From Seonamhaeicola sediminis (GTDB lineage Bacteria > Bacteroidota > Bacteroidia > Flavobacteriales > Flavobacteriaceae), in assembly GCF_004358095.2 (NCBI RefSeq), contig NZ_SMZJ02000004.1, positions 163,031 through 227,030 of the forward strand: a DNA stretch of 64,000 bases, in the 5' to 3' direction. Position 1 is the stretch's first letter. Every line of letters starts with the position of its first letter. The position numbers and the translations under genes are program-made. This document shows positions 7,605-16,735 of this stretch, piece by piece. The notes beneath the pieces are model-generated. The model was not told the DNA's origin. It did no database searches and was given only the letters and a program-made list of their open reading frames with translations.

Positions 7605-10600
7605 ATGAATCAAATAAAGCCTTATAAACCAAAACATCATATTAGAGTAGTTACTGCCGCTGCGTTATTTGATGGTCATGATGCTTCTATCAATATTATG
7701 CGAAGGATTATTCAGGCTACTGGTGTTGAAGTAATTCATTTAGGCCATGATAGAAGCGTTGAAGAAGTTGTTAATACTGCTATTCAGGAAGATGTTAATG
7801 CCATTTGTTTAACCTCTTACCAAGGTGGTCATAATGAGTATTTTAAATATGTATATGATTTGCTTAATGAAAGAGGTGCTGGTCATATTAAGATTTTTGG
7901 TGGCGGTGGTGGTGTTATTCTCCCACATGAAATAAAAGCGTTAATGGATTATGGTATTTCCAGAATTTACTCACCTGATGATGGACGGGATATGGGATTG
8001 CAAGGCATGATTAATGATTTGGTTAAGCTGTCTGATTTTCCCATTGGAAATGCTTTAAATAAGAATGAAGTAAAAGAAATTCAATCTCAAAATCACAGCG
8101 CCATAGCACGATTGATTTCATCGGCTGAAAATTTTCCAGAGATAGCTAAGGACACATTAAACGAGATAGCTAAGAAAGCAACCCTATCAAGAGTTCCTGT
8201 TTTAGGAATTACAGGAACTGGAGGCGCAGGAAAGTCGTCTCTCGTTGATGAACTGGTAAGACGATTTTTAACTGATTTTCCAGACAAAACAGTTGGTATT
8301 ATTTCCGTAGATCCTTCAAAACGAAAAACAGGAGGTGCGCTTTTGGGAGATAGAATTAGAATGAATGCTATCAATACCTCAAGAGTATATATGAGAAGTT
8401 TGGCAACTCGTCAATCTAATTTATCGCTTTCAAAACATATTGATGAAGCCATTGCTATTTTAAAGGTGGCCAATTTTGACTTGATTATTTTAGAAACCTC
8501 AGGAATTGGACAATCGGGTTCAGAAATTGTAGAACATAGCAATCTTTCAATGTATGTTATGACTCCAGAGTTTGGAGCCGCTTCGCAATTAGAAAAAATT
8601 GATATGTTGGATTTTGCTGATTTGGTAGCTGTAAACAAATTTGATAAGAGAGGCGCAACTGATGCTCTACGTGATGTTAGAAAACAATATATGCGAAACC
8701 AAAACCTTTGGGATGTTTCGCAAGAGAACTTGCCAGTTTATGGAACCATTGCCTCTCAGTTCAATGATTCTGGGATGAATACACTTTACAAAGCGGTAAT
8801 TAAGAATTTAGTTGAAAAAGTTGGTGTAGATTTTAAATCTTCTTTTGAAGCAATAAACGAACAAGATAAAAAGGTTTATATTATTCCTCCTCAAAGAACG
8901 CGCTATCTTTCTGAAATAGCTGAAACTATTAGGAACTATGATGATACAGTAAATGAACAGGTAGAACTTGCTCAAAAACTTTATGGAATTTATAAAACTA
9001 TTTGTAATGTTGCTGATATACCTAAAGGAAACGAGATTTCTTATTTAAATTCGTCTGGGCTACAGCAGGATGAAATCTTGAAGCAAGTTAAGAATTTCCA
9101 AGAGAAAGATAATAAAGAGTCTCCATGGCAATTGCTACAGTTGCTTTTTAAAGAATTTGATAAGTTAAAAATAGATTTAGCGCCAAAGCATTGGGAGCTA
9201 ATCATTACTTGGCAAGAAAAGGTTAACAGATACAAAAAACCTATTTATGCTTTTAACGTTCGAGGTAAAGAGATTAAAATACAAACACATTCAGAGTCTT
9301 TATCACATTTGAAAATTCCAAAAGTAGCGTTACCAAAATATGAAGCGTGGGGCGATATTTTACGATGGAACTTACAAGAAAATGTTCCAGGAGAGTTTCC
9401 TTTTACTTCAGGGTTGTATCCATTTAAAAGGGAAGGTGAAGATCCTGCTAGAATGTTTGCTGGTGAAGGTGGTCCAGAACGAACTAACAGACGTTTTCAT
9501 TATTTGAGTTATGAAATGCCAGCAAAACGGTTATCAACCGCTTTTGATAGTGTAACATTGTATGGCAATGACCCCAATTCTAGACCAGATATTTACGGTA
9601 AGATAGGAAATGCAGGTGTTAGCATTTGTTGTTTAGACGATGCTAAAAAGCTATACTCTGGTTTTAATTTGGCAGACTCAAAAACATCAGTAAGCATGAC
9701 AATAAATGGTCCTGCCCCCATGCTATTAGCTTTTTACATGAATGCAGCCATAGATCAGCAGTGTGAAATATATATCAAAGAGAATGGCATTGAAGCAGAA
9801 GTTGAAGCTAAAATTAATCAGATTTATAAAGGAAAACAGCGTCCTAAGTATCATGGTAAATTGCCAGAAGGGAATGATGGTTTAGGCTTAATGCTTTTAG
9901 GGGTTACTGGAGATGAAGTCTTACCAATAGATGTTTACAAGGATATTAAAAGTATAACTATGTCTAAGGTTAGAGGTACGGTACAGGCAGATATTTTAAA
10001 AGAGGACCAAGCACAGAATACCTGTATTTTTTCATCAGAGTTTGCTTTAAAATTAATGGGAGATGTTCAGGAATATTTTATTAAAAATAAGGTTAGGAAT
10101 TTTTATTCGGTTTCAATCTCAGGGTATCATATTGCAGAGGCAGGTGCAAATCCCATTACTCAGCTAGCACTAACTTTATCAAATGCGTTTACTTATGTAG
10201 AATACTATCAAAGTAGGGGTATGGATATTGATGACTTTGGTCCTAATTTGTCTTTTTTCTTTTCCAATGGAATAGATCCAGAATATGCTGTTATTGGTAG
10301 GGTAGCAAGAAAAGTTTGGGCTAAGGCTATGAAGCTTAAGTACGGAGCCAATGAACGTGCTCAAAAGTTAAAATATCATATTCAAACTTCTGGTAGAAGT
10401 CTACATGCACAGGAAATTGATTTCAATGATATTAGAACAACACTTCAAGCACTTTATGCCATTTACGACAACTGTAATTCACTTCATACCAATGCCTATG
10501 ATGAGGCCATTACAACACCAACAGAAGAGTCGGTGCGTAGAGCTATGGCTATACAACTCATAATCAATAAGGAATTAGGATTAGCCAAGAATGAGAACCC

Positions 10601-11066
10601 CATACAAGGTGCTTTTATTATTGAAGCGTTAACCGATTTAGTGGAAGAAGCCGTCTTACTTGAATTTGATAGGTTAACTGAACGAGGGGGTGTTTTAGGA
10701 GCTATGGAGACCATGTATCAACGCAGTAAAATACAGGAGGAAAGTTTGTATTATGAAACCTTGAAACACAAAGGAAGTATTCCAATTATAGGAGTTAATA
10801 CTTTTTTAAGTAGTAAAGGGTCTCCAACTATATTACCAGCAGAGGTTATTAGAGCTTCAGAAGAAGAAAAACAGCTTCAAATAAATACTTTAGAAAATCT
10901 TCATACAATCAATGATGTTTCATGTTTATTAAAAGAACTTCAAATTGTAGCTACAAAAAATGAAAACATATTTGAAGAGCTTATGGAGGTTAGTAAAGTG
11001 TGTTCATTGGGGCAAATAACTAAGGCGCTTTTTGAAGTTGGAGGACAGTATAGAAGAAATATGTAG
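7605..11066 (+). CDS. icmF: Fused isobutyryl-CoA mutase/G-protein chaperone (IcmF)
   Basis: An adenosylcobalamin-dependent acyl-CoA mutase fused to its own GTPase chaperone, 1153 aa. The order is diagnostic: a B12-binding domain first (about 10-150, DGHDAS with axial His25), a MeaB-like G domain (about 190-420) with P-loop GTGGAGKS at 204-211, a linker, then the TIM-barrel substrate domain (about 560-1100) with [19 protein letters not shown]. This segment fits IcmF rather than methylmalonyl-CoA mutase. It likely interconverts isobutyryl-CoA and n-butyryl-CoA, or isovaleryl- and pivalyl-CoA, in branched-chain acid metabolism; exact specificity cannot be read here. A Crp/Fnr gene follows. Confidence 0.93.
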   Translation: MNQIKPYKPKHHIRVVTAAALFDGHDASINIMRRIIQATGVEVIHLGHDRSVEEVVNTAIQEDVNAICLTSYQGGHNEYFKYVYDLLNERGAGHIKIFGGGGGVILPHEIKALMDYGISRIYSPDDGRDMGLQGMINDLVKLSDFPIGNALNKNEVKEIQSQNHSAIARLISSAENFPEIAKDTLNEIAKKATLSRVPVLGITGTGGAGKSSLVDELVRRFLTDFPDKTVGIISVDPSKRKTGGALLGDRIRMNAINTSRVYMRSLATRQSNLSLSKHIDEAIAILKVANFDLIILETSGIGQSGSEIVEHSNLSMYVMTPEFGAASQLEKIDMLDFADLVAVNKFDKRGATDALRDVRKQYMRNQNLWDVSQENLPVYGTIASQFNDSGMNTLYKAVIKNLVEKVGVDFKSSFEAINEQDKKVYIIPPQRTRYLSEIAETIRNYDDTVNEQVELAQKLYGIYKTICNVADIPKGNEISYLNSSGLQQDEILKQVKNFQEKDNKESPWQLLQLLFKEFDKLKIDLAPKHWELIITWQEKVNRYKKPIYAFNVRGKEIKIQTHSESLSHLKIPKVALPKYEAWGDILRWNLQENVPGEFPFTSGLYPFKREGEDPARMFAGEGGPERTNRRFHYLSYEMPAKRLSTAFDSVTLYGNDPNSRPDIYGKIGNAGVSICCLDDAKKLYSGFNLADSKTSVSMTINGPAPMLLAFYMNAAIDQQCEIYIKENGIEAEVEAKINQIYKGKQRPKYHGKLPEGNDGLGLMLLGVTGDEVLPIDVYKDIKSITMSKVRGTVQADILKEDQAQNTCIFSSEFALKLMGDVQEYFIKNKVRNFYSVSISGYHIAEAGANPITQLALTLSNAFTYVEYYQSRGMDIDDFGPNLSFFFSNGIDPEYAVIGRVARKVWAKAMKLKYGANERAQKLKYHIQTSGRSLHAQEIDFNDIRTTLQALYAIYDNCNSLHTNAYDEAITTPTEESVRRAMAIQLIINKELGLAKNENPIQGAFIIEALTDLVEEAVLLEFDRLTERGGVLGAMETMYQRSKIQEESLYYETLKHKGSIPIIGVNTFLSSKGSPTILPAEVIRASEEEKQLQINTLENLHTINDVSCLLKELQIVATKNENIFEELMEVSKVCSLGQITKALFEVGGQYRRNM

Positions 11067-11090
11067 CGTTGCTAGTGTTAAAAATAATTT

Positions 11091-11121
11091 CTTGTTGTAC
11101 TGCGTTTTAGTTTTATATTTG
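11091..11121 (+). promoter_or_regulatory. Candidate promoter for the Crp/Fnr regulator
   Basis: CTTG (11091-11094), a 19-base spacer and TATATTTG (11114-11121) approximate the Bacteroidota TTTG-N19-21-TAnnTTTG promoter. The -7 box ends 20 bases before the ATG. Confidence 0.5.
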
Positions 11122-11141
11122 GGAAAAACGAATTCCAATTT

Positions 11142-11738
11142 ATGACGGTAAGTAAATACAATAATCTTTTTAGTATTGTTTTATTAAATTCAGTTGTTCC
11201 CTTATCTAAATCACTTAATAAATATTTATCCCAAAGAATAGTAGTTAAAAGCTTTAAAAAAGGTGATTTTATAATTTCAAAGGGAGAAGTTCCTGATAGA
11301 CTCTATATTATTAGAAAAGGATTGGTGCGTGGGTTTTTTATGCACAATAACAATGAAATTACAACTTGGGCAAGTGTAGATAATGAACTTGTGACCTCTA
11401 TTTCTGGTTTTTTTAGAAATAACGCTGCCCTAGAAAATATACAGTGTTTAGAAGATACTCAAACAGAAAGTTTAAGTTTTGAAGAACTCCACTTTACTTT
11501 AAATAATTTTCCAGAAATGGAACGACTATATAGAACTTTATTAGAACAATACTATATAGAAGCAGAATATAGAGCACTTGCGGCAAGAATACCCATTGCT
11601 AAAGATAGATATGACTATTATATGAAAATTGTTAACCCTGAAATTTTTGAACGTTTGCCTAAGAAGTATCTCGCATCACTTTTAAATATGCGCCCAGAAA
11701 CCTTATCAAGGTTACAAACCGATTGTAGTATAATTTAA
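11142..11738 (+). CDS. Crp/Fnr family transcriptional regulator
   Basis: A 198-aa protein with an N-terminal cyclic-nucleotide-binding-like beta barrel (about 30-120; FKKGDFIISKGEVPDRLYII, then GLVRGFF) and a short C-terminal helix-turn-helix (KKYLASLLNMRPETLSRLQ, about 175-193). The cysteine cluster of true Fnr oxygen sensors is absent, and the cAMP-contact motif is not evident, so the ligand is unknown. The protein ends soon after the recognition helix, as in many short Bacteroidota members. A perfect FNR-type palindrome lies six bases after the stop, hinting at a target site or autoregulation (inference). Confidence 0.87.
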   Translation: MTVSKYNNLFSIVLLNSVVPLSKSLNKYLSQRIVVKSFKKGDFIISKGEVPDRLYIIRKGLVRGFFMHNNNEITTWASVDNELVTSISGFFRNNAALENIQCLEDTQTESLSFEELHFTLNNFPEMERLYRTLLEQYYIEAEYRALAARIPIAKDRYDYYMKIVNPEIFERLPKKYLASLLNMRPETLSRLQTDCSII

Positions 11739-11743
11739 TTAAA

Positions 11744-11759
11744 CTTGATATATATCAAG
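11744..11759. promoter_or_regulatory. Perfect FNR/CRP-type palindrome
   Basis: CTTGATATATATCAAG is a 16-base perfect palindrome containing TTGAT-N4-ATCAA, the canonical FNR half-site arrangement. It lies directly after the Crp/Fnr gene. In AT-rich DNA a chance palindrome is possible, but the exact match and position are suggestive. Confidence 0.45.
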
Positions 11760-11890
11760 ATAAGGTGTGTTTTTTAAAGATATTTTCTTGAATTCAATAT
11801 ATATTGGCCCTCATTCAATTTTGACGTTAAAATCTAAATATAGTATTTTCAACATTAGTGTTGACTAACAATATTGAAGTCTCTCAAATC

Positions 11891-11921
11891 AAACACATCC
11901 TATACTGGGTGTGTTTTTTTT
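11891..11921 (+). terminator. Rho-independent terminator
   Basis: AAACACATCC (11891-11900) pairs with GGGTGTGTTT (11907-11916, one G-U pair), followed by a T-run. It lies between the convergent Crp/Fnr gene and a 144-aa reverse-strand gene, about 150 bases after the regulator's stop, so it may end a long 3' UTR or a small RNA. Confidence 0.75.
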
Positions 11922-11930
11922 ATTCAATAG

Positions 11931-12365
11931 TTATAGACTAAGCATCCAACTACGTTGAAGTTTTTTGAACTTTTTTAATTCTTTCCTTAAGATTGGTAGA
12001 AATTCTTTGCCATTACTGTTAGAGCGTTCTAAACGATACGAATTCTTATACAATAAATTGGTTAATTGCCTTAAGGAGTCAAGATGTTTGTGTTTTCTTT
12101 CTGAATGACGTTCTAATTCAGCGTTAGCAATTTCAGGAGCCAATGAAACAGACTGTTGAACAATATCACCAGAAAAATAAATATCAGAGTCCTCAGTACC
12201 ATCTTCTTTTAATGGCGCTAAATCATCTTGAAGGTATATGGAGATACTTCTAGAAATATCTAAAATCTCTAGAGCTTTTCTATAAATCGGTAAATCCGAT
12301 AGGTTTGGTGGGGTATTGTGTAACATCATTCTATTTTTCACAACAATTTTCTCAAAATTACTCAC
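11931..12365 (-). CDS. Hypothetical helical protein, possibly S23-like
   Basis: A 144-aa, charged, helix-rich protein without signal peptide. LPIYRKALEILDISRSIS followed by IVQQSVSLAPEIANAELE is laid out like the first two helices of S23-type four-helix-bundle proteins (compare the SIPANIAEG core at about 1.66 kb), but the core is degenerate and the homology is uncertain. The long frame begins with GTG at 12365; ATG codons at 12329 and 12326 (MMLHN) are equally plausible starts. It is divergent from the Lrp/AsnC gene. Confidence 0.65.
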   Translation of the reverse strand: MSNFEKIVVKNRMMLHNTPPNLSDLPIYRKALEILDISRSISIYLQDDLAPLKEDGTEDSDIYFSGDIVQQSVSLAPEIANAELERHSERKHKHLDSLRQLTNLLYKNSYRLERSNSNGKEFLPILRKELKKFKKLQRSWMLSL

Positions 12366-12404
12366 AAGTAATGATATTCGACTTTAATATTTAAGGTAAA
12401 TATT

Positions 12405-12412
12405 TATATTTG
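12405..12412 (+). promoter_or_regulatory. Candidate -7 promoter box for the Lrp/AsnC gene
   Basis: TATATTTG is an exact TAnnTTTG match, 36 bases before the ATG at 12449. Confidence 0.4.
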
Positions 12413-12448
12413 CTTTAATATATATGTTTTTGAAGAAAAATTGTTTAA

Positions 12449-12892
12449 ATGTTAATAGACGAACTTAATAGAAATATTTTAAAGTGCTTACAACAAAATG
12501 CTAGACTTTCTAATGCCGAAATTGGGCGTCAGGTTGGTATAAGTTCGCCAGCAGTATCTGAACGCATTAAGAAAATGGAAGATTTAGGAATCATTGAAGG
12601 CTATAAGGCTATTGTTTCTCCATTTGAAATTGGGTATCAGTTAAAGGCAATTATTACTTTAAGGGCCTTTATGGGAAAGTTAAAACCTTTTTTAGAAAAA
12701 GTTAAAACCTTTGATGAGGTTGTAAACTGTTACCGCATTACTGGTGATGAAAATATTGTTATGGAGGTGGTTTTAAAAAATCAAAAACACCTAGAAACTT
12801 TTATTGACCAACTAATTATTTATGGTGAGAGCAAAACACAGATTGTTCTTTCTAGAGTTATAAAACAAAAAGAAGTCATACCTATTAAATAA
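12449..12892 (+). CDS. Lrp/AsnC family transcriptional regulator
   Basis: A 147-aa protein with an N-terminal winged helix-turn-helix (about 5-60; LDELNRNILKCLQ-type start with NAEIGRQVGISSPAVSERIK) and a C-terminal RAM/AsnC effector domain (about 65-145; VNCYRITGDENIVMEVV). These regulators respond to amino acids and form octamers or dimers on DNA. The target is unknown. The stop directly abuts the stop of the convergent glyoxalase-like gene with no gap. Confidence 0.93.
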   Translation: MLIDELNRNILKCLQQNARLSNAEIGRQVGISSPAVSERIKKMEDLGIIEGYKAIVSPFEIGYQLKAIITLRAFMGKLKPFLEKVKTFDEVVNCYRITGDENIVMEVVLKNQKHLETFIDQLIIYGESKTQIVLSRVIKQKEVIPIK

Positions 12893-13270
12893 TTAGCCAA
12901 TACGCCAAGGCGGATTCTTTCTATGTTTACCCGCATGATACAAAATAATTTTGTTGCCGTCTAAATCGTAAAGGTGAGCCTCACGCCAAAGCCAAGTTTT
13001 ATCTTCTGGTGTTTCTGTAAACTCAATACCTTTTTGTTGGAGGTTTTTAACCAACTCATCTAAATGTTTATCTTCAAAATATATAGTGATACCAGAGCCT
13101 TTAGGAAGTTCATTAACTTTATGTATTGATAATGTGCTATTTCCATTTGGGCATTCAAATCTAACATACCTTGGGAGCGCATCCACTATAAGGTGCAGTC
13201 CCAAGGTTTTGTAAAACTCAGTTGCCTTTACAACGTTTAAAGATGGTATGGTAACTTGATTTAAATCCAT
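12893..13270 (-). CDS. VOC (glyoxalase/bleomycin resistance) family protein
   Basis: A 125-aa single-copy vicinal oxygen chelate domain: LNVVKATEFYKTLGLHL at the start, and AHLYDLDGNKIILYHAG at the end with the typical D-x-x-G-N-x-I-x-L/Y strand. The paired beta-alpha-beta-beta-beta modules are visible. The substrate is unknown; candidates are a glyoxalase-like or drug-binding protein. The start codon overlaps the 3' end of the MFS gene by ten bases, so the two are probably co-translated. Confidence 0.85.
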   Translation of the reverse strand: MDLNQVTIPSLNVVKATEFYKTLGLHLIVDALPRYVRFECPNGNSTLSIHKVNELPKGSGITIYFEDKHLDELVKNLQQKGIEFTETPEDKTWLWREAHLYDLDGNKIILYHAGKHRKNPPWRIG

Positions 13271-14514
13271 AGTATTTCTTCCTCTTCAACTTCAGTTAAT
13301 AGTTGTTTCTTTTTCTTTTTAATATTTAGAAATCGACCTAAAAAGAATAATAAAAATACACAAACTGATGCTAACCCGGTTATAATGAACCAAGTATTAT
13401 TAAAGCCTAAATTTCCTATCATTTGCAAACCCATATTATGCCCAAAAATATGAGCTACTGAGAATGCGATGGAATAGAGTGCCATATATTCACCTTGATT
13501 TCCTTTTTTTGCTCTATCCATAGCAAATGCGTTAGAGAATGGGAAGGCTATCATCTCACCAAATGTCATTAACAACATGCCAATAATCAATATCCCCGTC
13601 CAGGAAGTTAAGTTAAGAATAACAAAACTTAACCCTGTTAAAGTGGCTCCAAAAAGCATCAAACTTGTTTTAGAAAACTTTGTATTTTCCAGCCATTTTA
13701 TGAGTGGCATTTCAAAAATAAATATAATGAATCCATTCATGCCTAAAAGAACCCCAATTTCAATTTCGTCTAAAAAGTGAGCATCTTTATAATATATGGG
13801 CATGGTAGAAAAGTATTGTAAAAATACTATTCCAAACAATGACATAGCAAATAAGAAAATGATAAATGCCTTATCACCATATGCCGATTTAGGGTTTTCA
13901 GTTTTCACGTCATCTAGCTGTTTAGCAGACCTAGGATTTAATACAGTTATAAGCACCAATGTGGCAGCAATACAAGTGATACCATCAACCCAGAATAAGC
14001 CACCATAACCAATTGACGCAATAATAACCCCTCCAATGGCTGGCCCCGCAGAAAATCCTAAATTAATTGCTAATCTTATGAGGGTTACAGAACGTGTTTT
14101 GTTTTCAGGTTTACTATAAGCACTCAAGGCAACAAACATGGCTGGTCTAAATGAATCAGCCACCACCATTACCAAAAATAAACCAATACAGAAAGATACA
14201 AATGTGTTTAAAAACTGAAGACCAATGAATAGAATACCAGTAGCCAGTAAACTGTAAGTCATTACTTTATAAAAACCAATTTGATCGGTTAATTTTCCGC
14301 CCAACCAGGAACCCACTACAGATCCTAAACCAAAGGCACTCATTATCCATGCTACATCGCTAACTTCAAAACCTAAACTTTTGGTTAAATACAGCGATAA
14401 AAAAGGAATGACCATGGTACCTGCTCTATTAATAAAAGTAATTAATGCCAGCCACCAAACTTCTCTTGAAAGTCCTTTAAATGTGTTTACGTAATTGTTC
14501 CATAGTGTTTGCAT
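13261..14514 (-). CDS. MFS transporter
   Basis: A 417-aa major facilitator protein with about 12 membrane segments. The loop 2-3 signature GSWLGGKLTDQIGFYKV (about residues 68-84) contains the conserved G-x-x-x-D-x-x-G pattern of the family. It ends in a lysine-rich and then acidic cytoplasmic tail (KKKKKQLLTEVEEEE). The substrate is unknown; drug/H+ antiporters of the DHA1 type are the closest general match. It forms an overlapping pair with the downstream VOC gene, which could act on the same compound. Confidence 0.9.
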   Translation of the reverse strand: MQTLWNNYVNTFKGLSREVWWLALITFINRAGTMVIPFLSLYLTKSLGFEVSDVAWIMSAFGLGSVVGSWLGGKLTDQIGFYKVMTYSLLATGILFIGLQFLNTFVSFCIGLFLVMVVADSFRPAMFVALSAYSKPENKTRSVTLIRLAINLGFSAGPAIGGVIIASIGYGGLFWVDGITCIAATLVLITVLNPRSAKQLDDVKTENPKSAYGDKAFIIFLFAMSLFGIVFLQYFSTMPIYYKDAHFLDEIEIGVLLGMNGFIIFIFEMPLIKWLENTKFSKTSLMLFGATLTGLSFVILNLTSWTGILIIGMLLMTFGEMIAFPFSNAFAMDRAKKGNQGEYMALYSIAFSVAHIFGHNMGLQMIGNLGFNNTWFIITGLASVCVFLLFFLGRFLNIKKKKKQLLTEVEEEEILWI

Positions 14515-14580
14515 GATTTCTAATTTTCTAAGTCATAAATAAATTGATTTAATTAAAGCGTTGATTATCAACTAAAAATA

Positions 14581-14609
14581 AAAAGTCCGGCTTATTAGCC
14601 GGACTTTTT
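14581..14609. terminator. Strong terminator-like hairpin between divergent genes
   Basis: AAAAGTCCGGCT pairs perfectly with AGCCGGACTTTT around a TATT loop, with T-runs on both strands. It lies between the divergent MFS and DUF1684 genes, where no recognised gene ends. A 28-codon reverse-strand frame (MRRIVAICKKQW...) upstream of it is the only candidate, and it is weak. Confidence 0.6.
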
Positions 14610-14768
14610 AATATTGCAATATTTTATAATAACATCACCACAATATATAGTAAGCCCGACATGTTCCCTTGGTTAGGGAAGTCATCCATTGCTTCTTACA
14701 AATTGCGACAATACGTCTCATTTTATTCTGTTTTGAGCGTCAAAGCTATATAAAATATTCTAATATTG

Positions 14769-14776
14769 TACTTTTG
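14769..14776 (+). promoter_or_regulatory. Candidate -7 promoter box for the DUF1684 gene
   Basis: TACTTTTG matches TAnnTTTG exactly, 21 bases before the ATG at 14798. It excludes the more upstream in-frame start at 14669. Confidence 0.5.
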
Positions 14777-14797
14777 AATGAAAGAAATTTTTTATTT

Positions 14798-15400
14798 ATG
14801 AAGCATCTAACGTTGATTTTGTTGTTGGTAATCACTATGTCATGTGCTCAAGGTAAGCGACCTATACAAGGTAAAACAGAGTTTCAGAGAGATATGAATG
14901 CTCAGTTTAAAGATGCAACAGAATCGCCTCTAACAGAAAAAGATAGAAAACATTTTATTGGCCTAGATTTTTTTGAAATAGACTCTAGTTATGTGGTAAA
15001 AGCAAATTTTAAAAGAACACCCAATGAAAAGCCTTTTAAAATGAAAACTACAACGAATAGATTACCAGAGTATGTTAAATATGGCGAATTAAATTTTACT
15101 TTAAAGGGAAAAAACTTAAAGTTAAATATTTACCAGAACCAAGATTTAATTAATAAGGAAGGTTATGAAGACTATTTGTTTTTACCATTTTTAGACGAAA
15201 CTAACGGTGAAGAAAGCTATGGAGGAGGGCGTTATATTGATGCCCGAATACCAGAAGGAGATACTATGGTTATAAATTTTAATGAGGCTTATAACCCTTA
15301 TTGTGCTTACAATGCTAAGTATTCTTGTCCCGTTGTGCCCAGAGAAAACTATTTGAGAGTTAGGATAGAAGCTGGTGTTAAAATTTTTAAGAAAGGTTGA
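14798..15400 (+). CDS. DUF1684 domain lipoprotein
   Basis: A 200-aa exported protein. With the start at 14798 it opens MKHLTLILLLVITMSCAQGK, a clear lipoprotein signal with lipobox TMSC. The open frame extends to 14669, but that would bury the signal peptide behind 43 residues and run through the promoter box. The C-terminus carries the DUF1684 signature FNEAYNPYCAYNAKYSCPVV followed by PRENYLRVRIEAGV. Function is unknown. Confidence 0.9.
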   Translation: MKHLTLILLLVITMSCAQGKRPIQGKTEFQRDMNAQFKDATESPLTEKDRKHFIGLDFFEIDSSYVVKANFKRTPNEKPFKMKTTTNRLPEYVKYGELNFTLKGKNLKLNIYQNQDLINKEGYEDYLFLPFLDETNGEESYGGGRYIDARIPEGDTMVINFNEAYNPYCAYNAKYSCPVVPRENYLRVRIEAGVKIFKKG

Positions 15401-15494
15401 TTTTGATTAGTTTATTCGATACTTTATTTATAATCTAAATAATTAAATAGTTTATGTTCCGCTATTTTTTCTGAAAATTTATTGTAAGTTGTGT

Positions 15495-15860
15495 TTACTT
15501 CACTAAAAACATCCCTAAAAACACAGCAAGAAAACCAATAACAAAACTACCAATGGTGTATAAAGCAAAACTAGCGAAATCTCCAGCTTTTAAAAACACG
15601 TGATTTTCATAAGCAAAAGTTGAAAAGGTAGTAAAACCACCGCAAAATCCAGTTGCTAATAACAGGGTATGACTTTGATTGAGTGAATTACTTTTAGTCG
15701 CGAAACCCAAAATAATACCAATAAGAAAACTTCCTAAAATATTAGCAGCAAATGTGCCATAAGGAATGCTTGTCTGTAAACTGTTTAAATATTTACCAAT
15801 AATGTAACGTAGTACACTGCCAAAGCCACCACCAATAAAAACCAGCAAAATATGTTTCAT
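15495..15860 (-). CDS. crcB: Fluoride efflux channel CrcB/Fluc
   Basis: A small dual-topology membrane protein that exports fluoride. With the start at 15860 it is 121 aa and begins MKHILLVFIGGGFGSVLRY, the family's normal N-terminus. An upstream in-frame ATG at 15893 would add 11 residues and overlap a repeat element. Four membrane segments and the GFCGGFTTFSTFAYE motif (with the conserved Thr/Ser and Phe residues of the pore) are present. No fluoride riboswitch is visible upstream. Confidence 0.93.
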   Translation of the reverse strand: MKHILLVFIGGGFGSVLRYIIGKYLNSLQTSIPYGTFAANILGSFLIGIILGFATKSNSLNQSHTLLLATGFCGGFTTFSTFAYENHVFLKAGDFASFALYTIGSFVIGFLAVFLGMFLVK

Positions 15861-15888
15861 ACTTATATTACTATTATTAAAAAAGATT

Positions 15889-15955
15889 GTCATGCTGAAC
15901 TTGTTTCAGCATCTTATCAATAACACATGAGACCCTGAAACGAGTTCAGGATGAC
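15889..15955. repeat. REP-like palindromic interspersed repeat
   Basis: GTCATGCTGAACTTGTTTCA at 15889 onward and TGAAACGAGTTCAGGATGAC ending at 15955 form an imperfect inverted repeat, with arms of about 26 bases and a 15-base loop. The layout is that of the short palindromic repeats scattered between genes in many flavobacterial genomes. It may form a stable mRNA hairpin between crcB and the upstream reverse-strand gene. Confidence 0.75.
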
Positions 15956-15991
15956 ATTTAAATATTTTTTGCAATATATTGAATATTCAAG

Positions 15992-16735
15992 CTATTTTAA
16001 AGGAATATATATTTCTGTAACCCAATTGGCAGGATTAGGAAAATTGCTTGGGTCATTAGAATAAACCTCAAAAGGCTTTATTTCAGACATTTCCAAACCA
16101 TTTTCGGCAATGTGTTTCATAGCAGCTTCCCAAGCTTTTGGTAAATTTTCGTAGTTACCTTTTAATGTGGTTTTAAGTACTTTAGTATTGGGTATAAAAC
16201 CACACAATATTTCACTACCGCTTTCAACATTAACTTTACTCATGGTAGGTATAGCATTGCTCATAATTACATTTCCGTTTTCCGTATTGATTTCATTATA
16301 TATAGTAAAAGGCATACCACTAGCAACAATATTATTTTTAGCCATATAGCCCATAATTTCACCATATTGTTTGCTCATAATGTCGCTAATGTTTGCGCCG
16401 GTAGCCGATGTAGTTTTATATATATAAAAACCACCACCATATTCAGTAATGCCGTTAATATGAATACTAAAAGCTTTTAACTTAAGCTGAATAATACTGT
16501 CTAATTTTTCTAAACTACGTTCATAATGAGGTCCAATTTGTTTTTCCATTCCACCAGTAAACGTGGTAAAAGCCTTAAATCCAAACGGTAAATCTTTACC
16601 AGAAATAGTCCAAGTAACATCCGTAGCGCCATCATCGGTTGGTTTAAAAGCCCATGAAACATCAGATTTAGGAAATTCAGCAAACTGCATTTCTTGTTGT
16701 ATAGAACGGTTAGGAATGGTTTCAAGCGTGGTCAT
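15992..16735 (-). CDS. C-terminal fragment: end of SRPBCC plus GyrI-like effector-binding domain
   Basis: A 247-aa frame. Residues about 1-75 complete the SRPBCC domain (IPNRSIQQEMQF; WTISGKDLPFGFKAFTTFTG). Residues about 95-245 form a GyrI-like/BacR effector-binding domain (HINGITEYGGGFYIYKTT; ending WVTEIYIPLK). The first ATG (16735) is internal to the reconstructed gene, so this is probably not an independent start. Confidence 0.6.
   Translation of the reverse strand: MTTLETIPNRSIQQEMQFAEFPKSDVSWAFKPTDDGATDVTWTISGKDLPFGFKAFTTFTGGMEKQIGPHYERSLEKLDSIIQLKLKAFSIHINGITEYGGGFYIYKTTSATGANISDIMSKQYGEIMGYMAKNNIVASGMPFTIYNEINTENGNVIMSNAIPTMSKVNVESGSEILCGFIPNTKVLKTTLKGNYENLPKAWEAAMKHIAENGLEMSEIKPFEVYSNDPSNFPNPANWVTEIYIPLK

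Noticed and set aside
14669-14797. Longer N-terminus for the DUF1684 protein
   Set aside because: It would place 43 residues before an obvious lipoprotein signal peptide and run through a -7 promoter box.
15861-15893. CrcB start at 15893
   Set aside because: It adds residues not found in the family and reaches into a palindromic repeat; 15860 gives the usual N-terminus.
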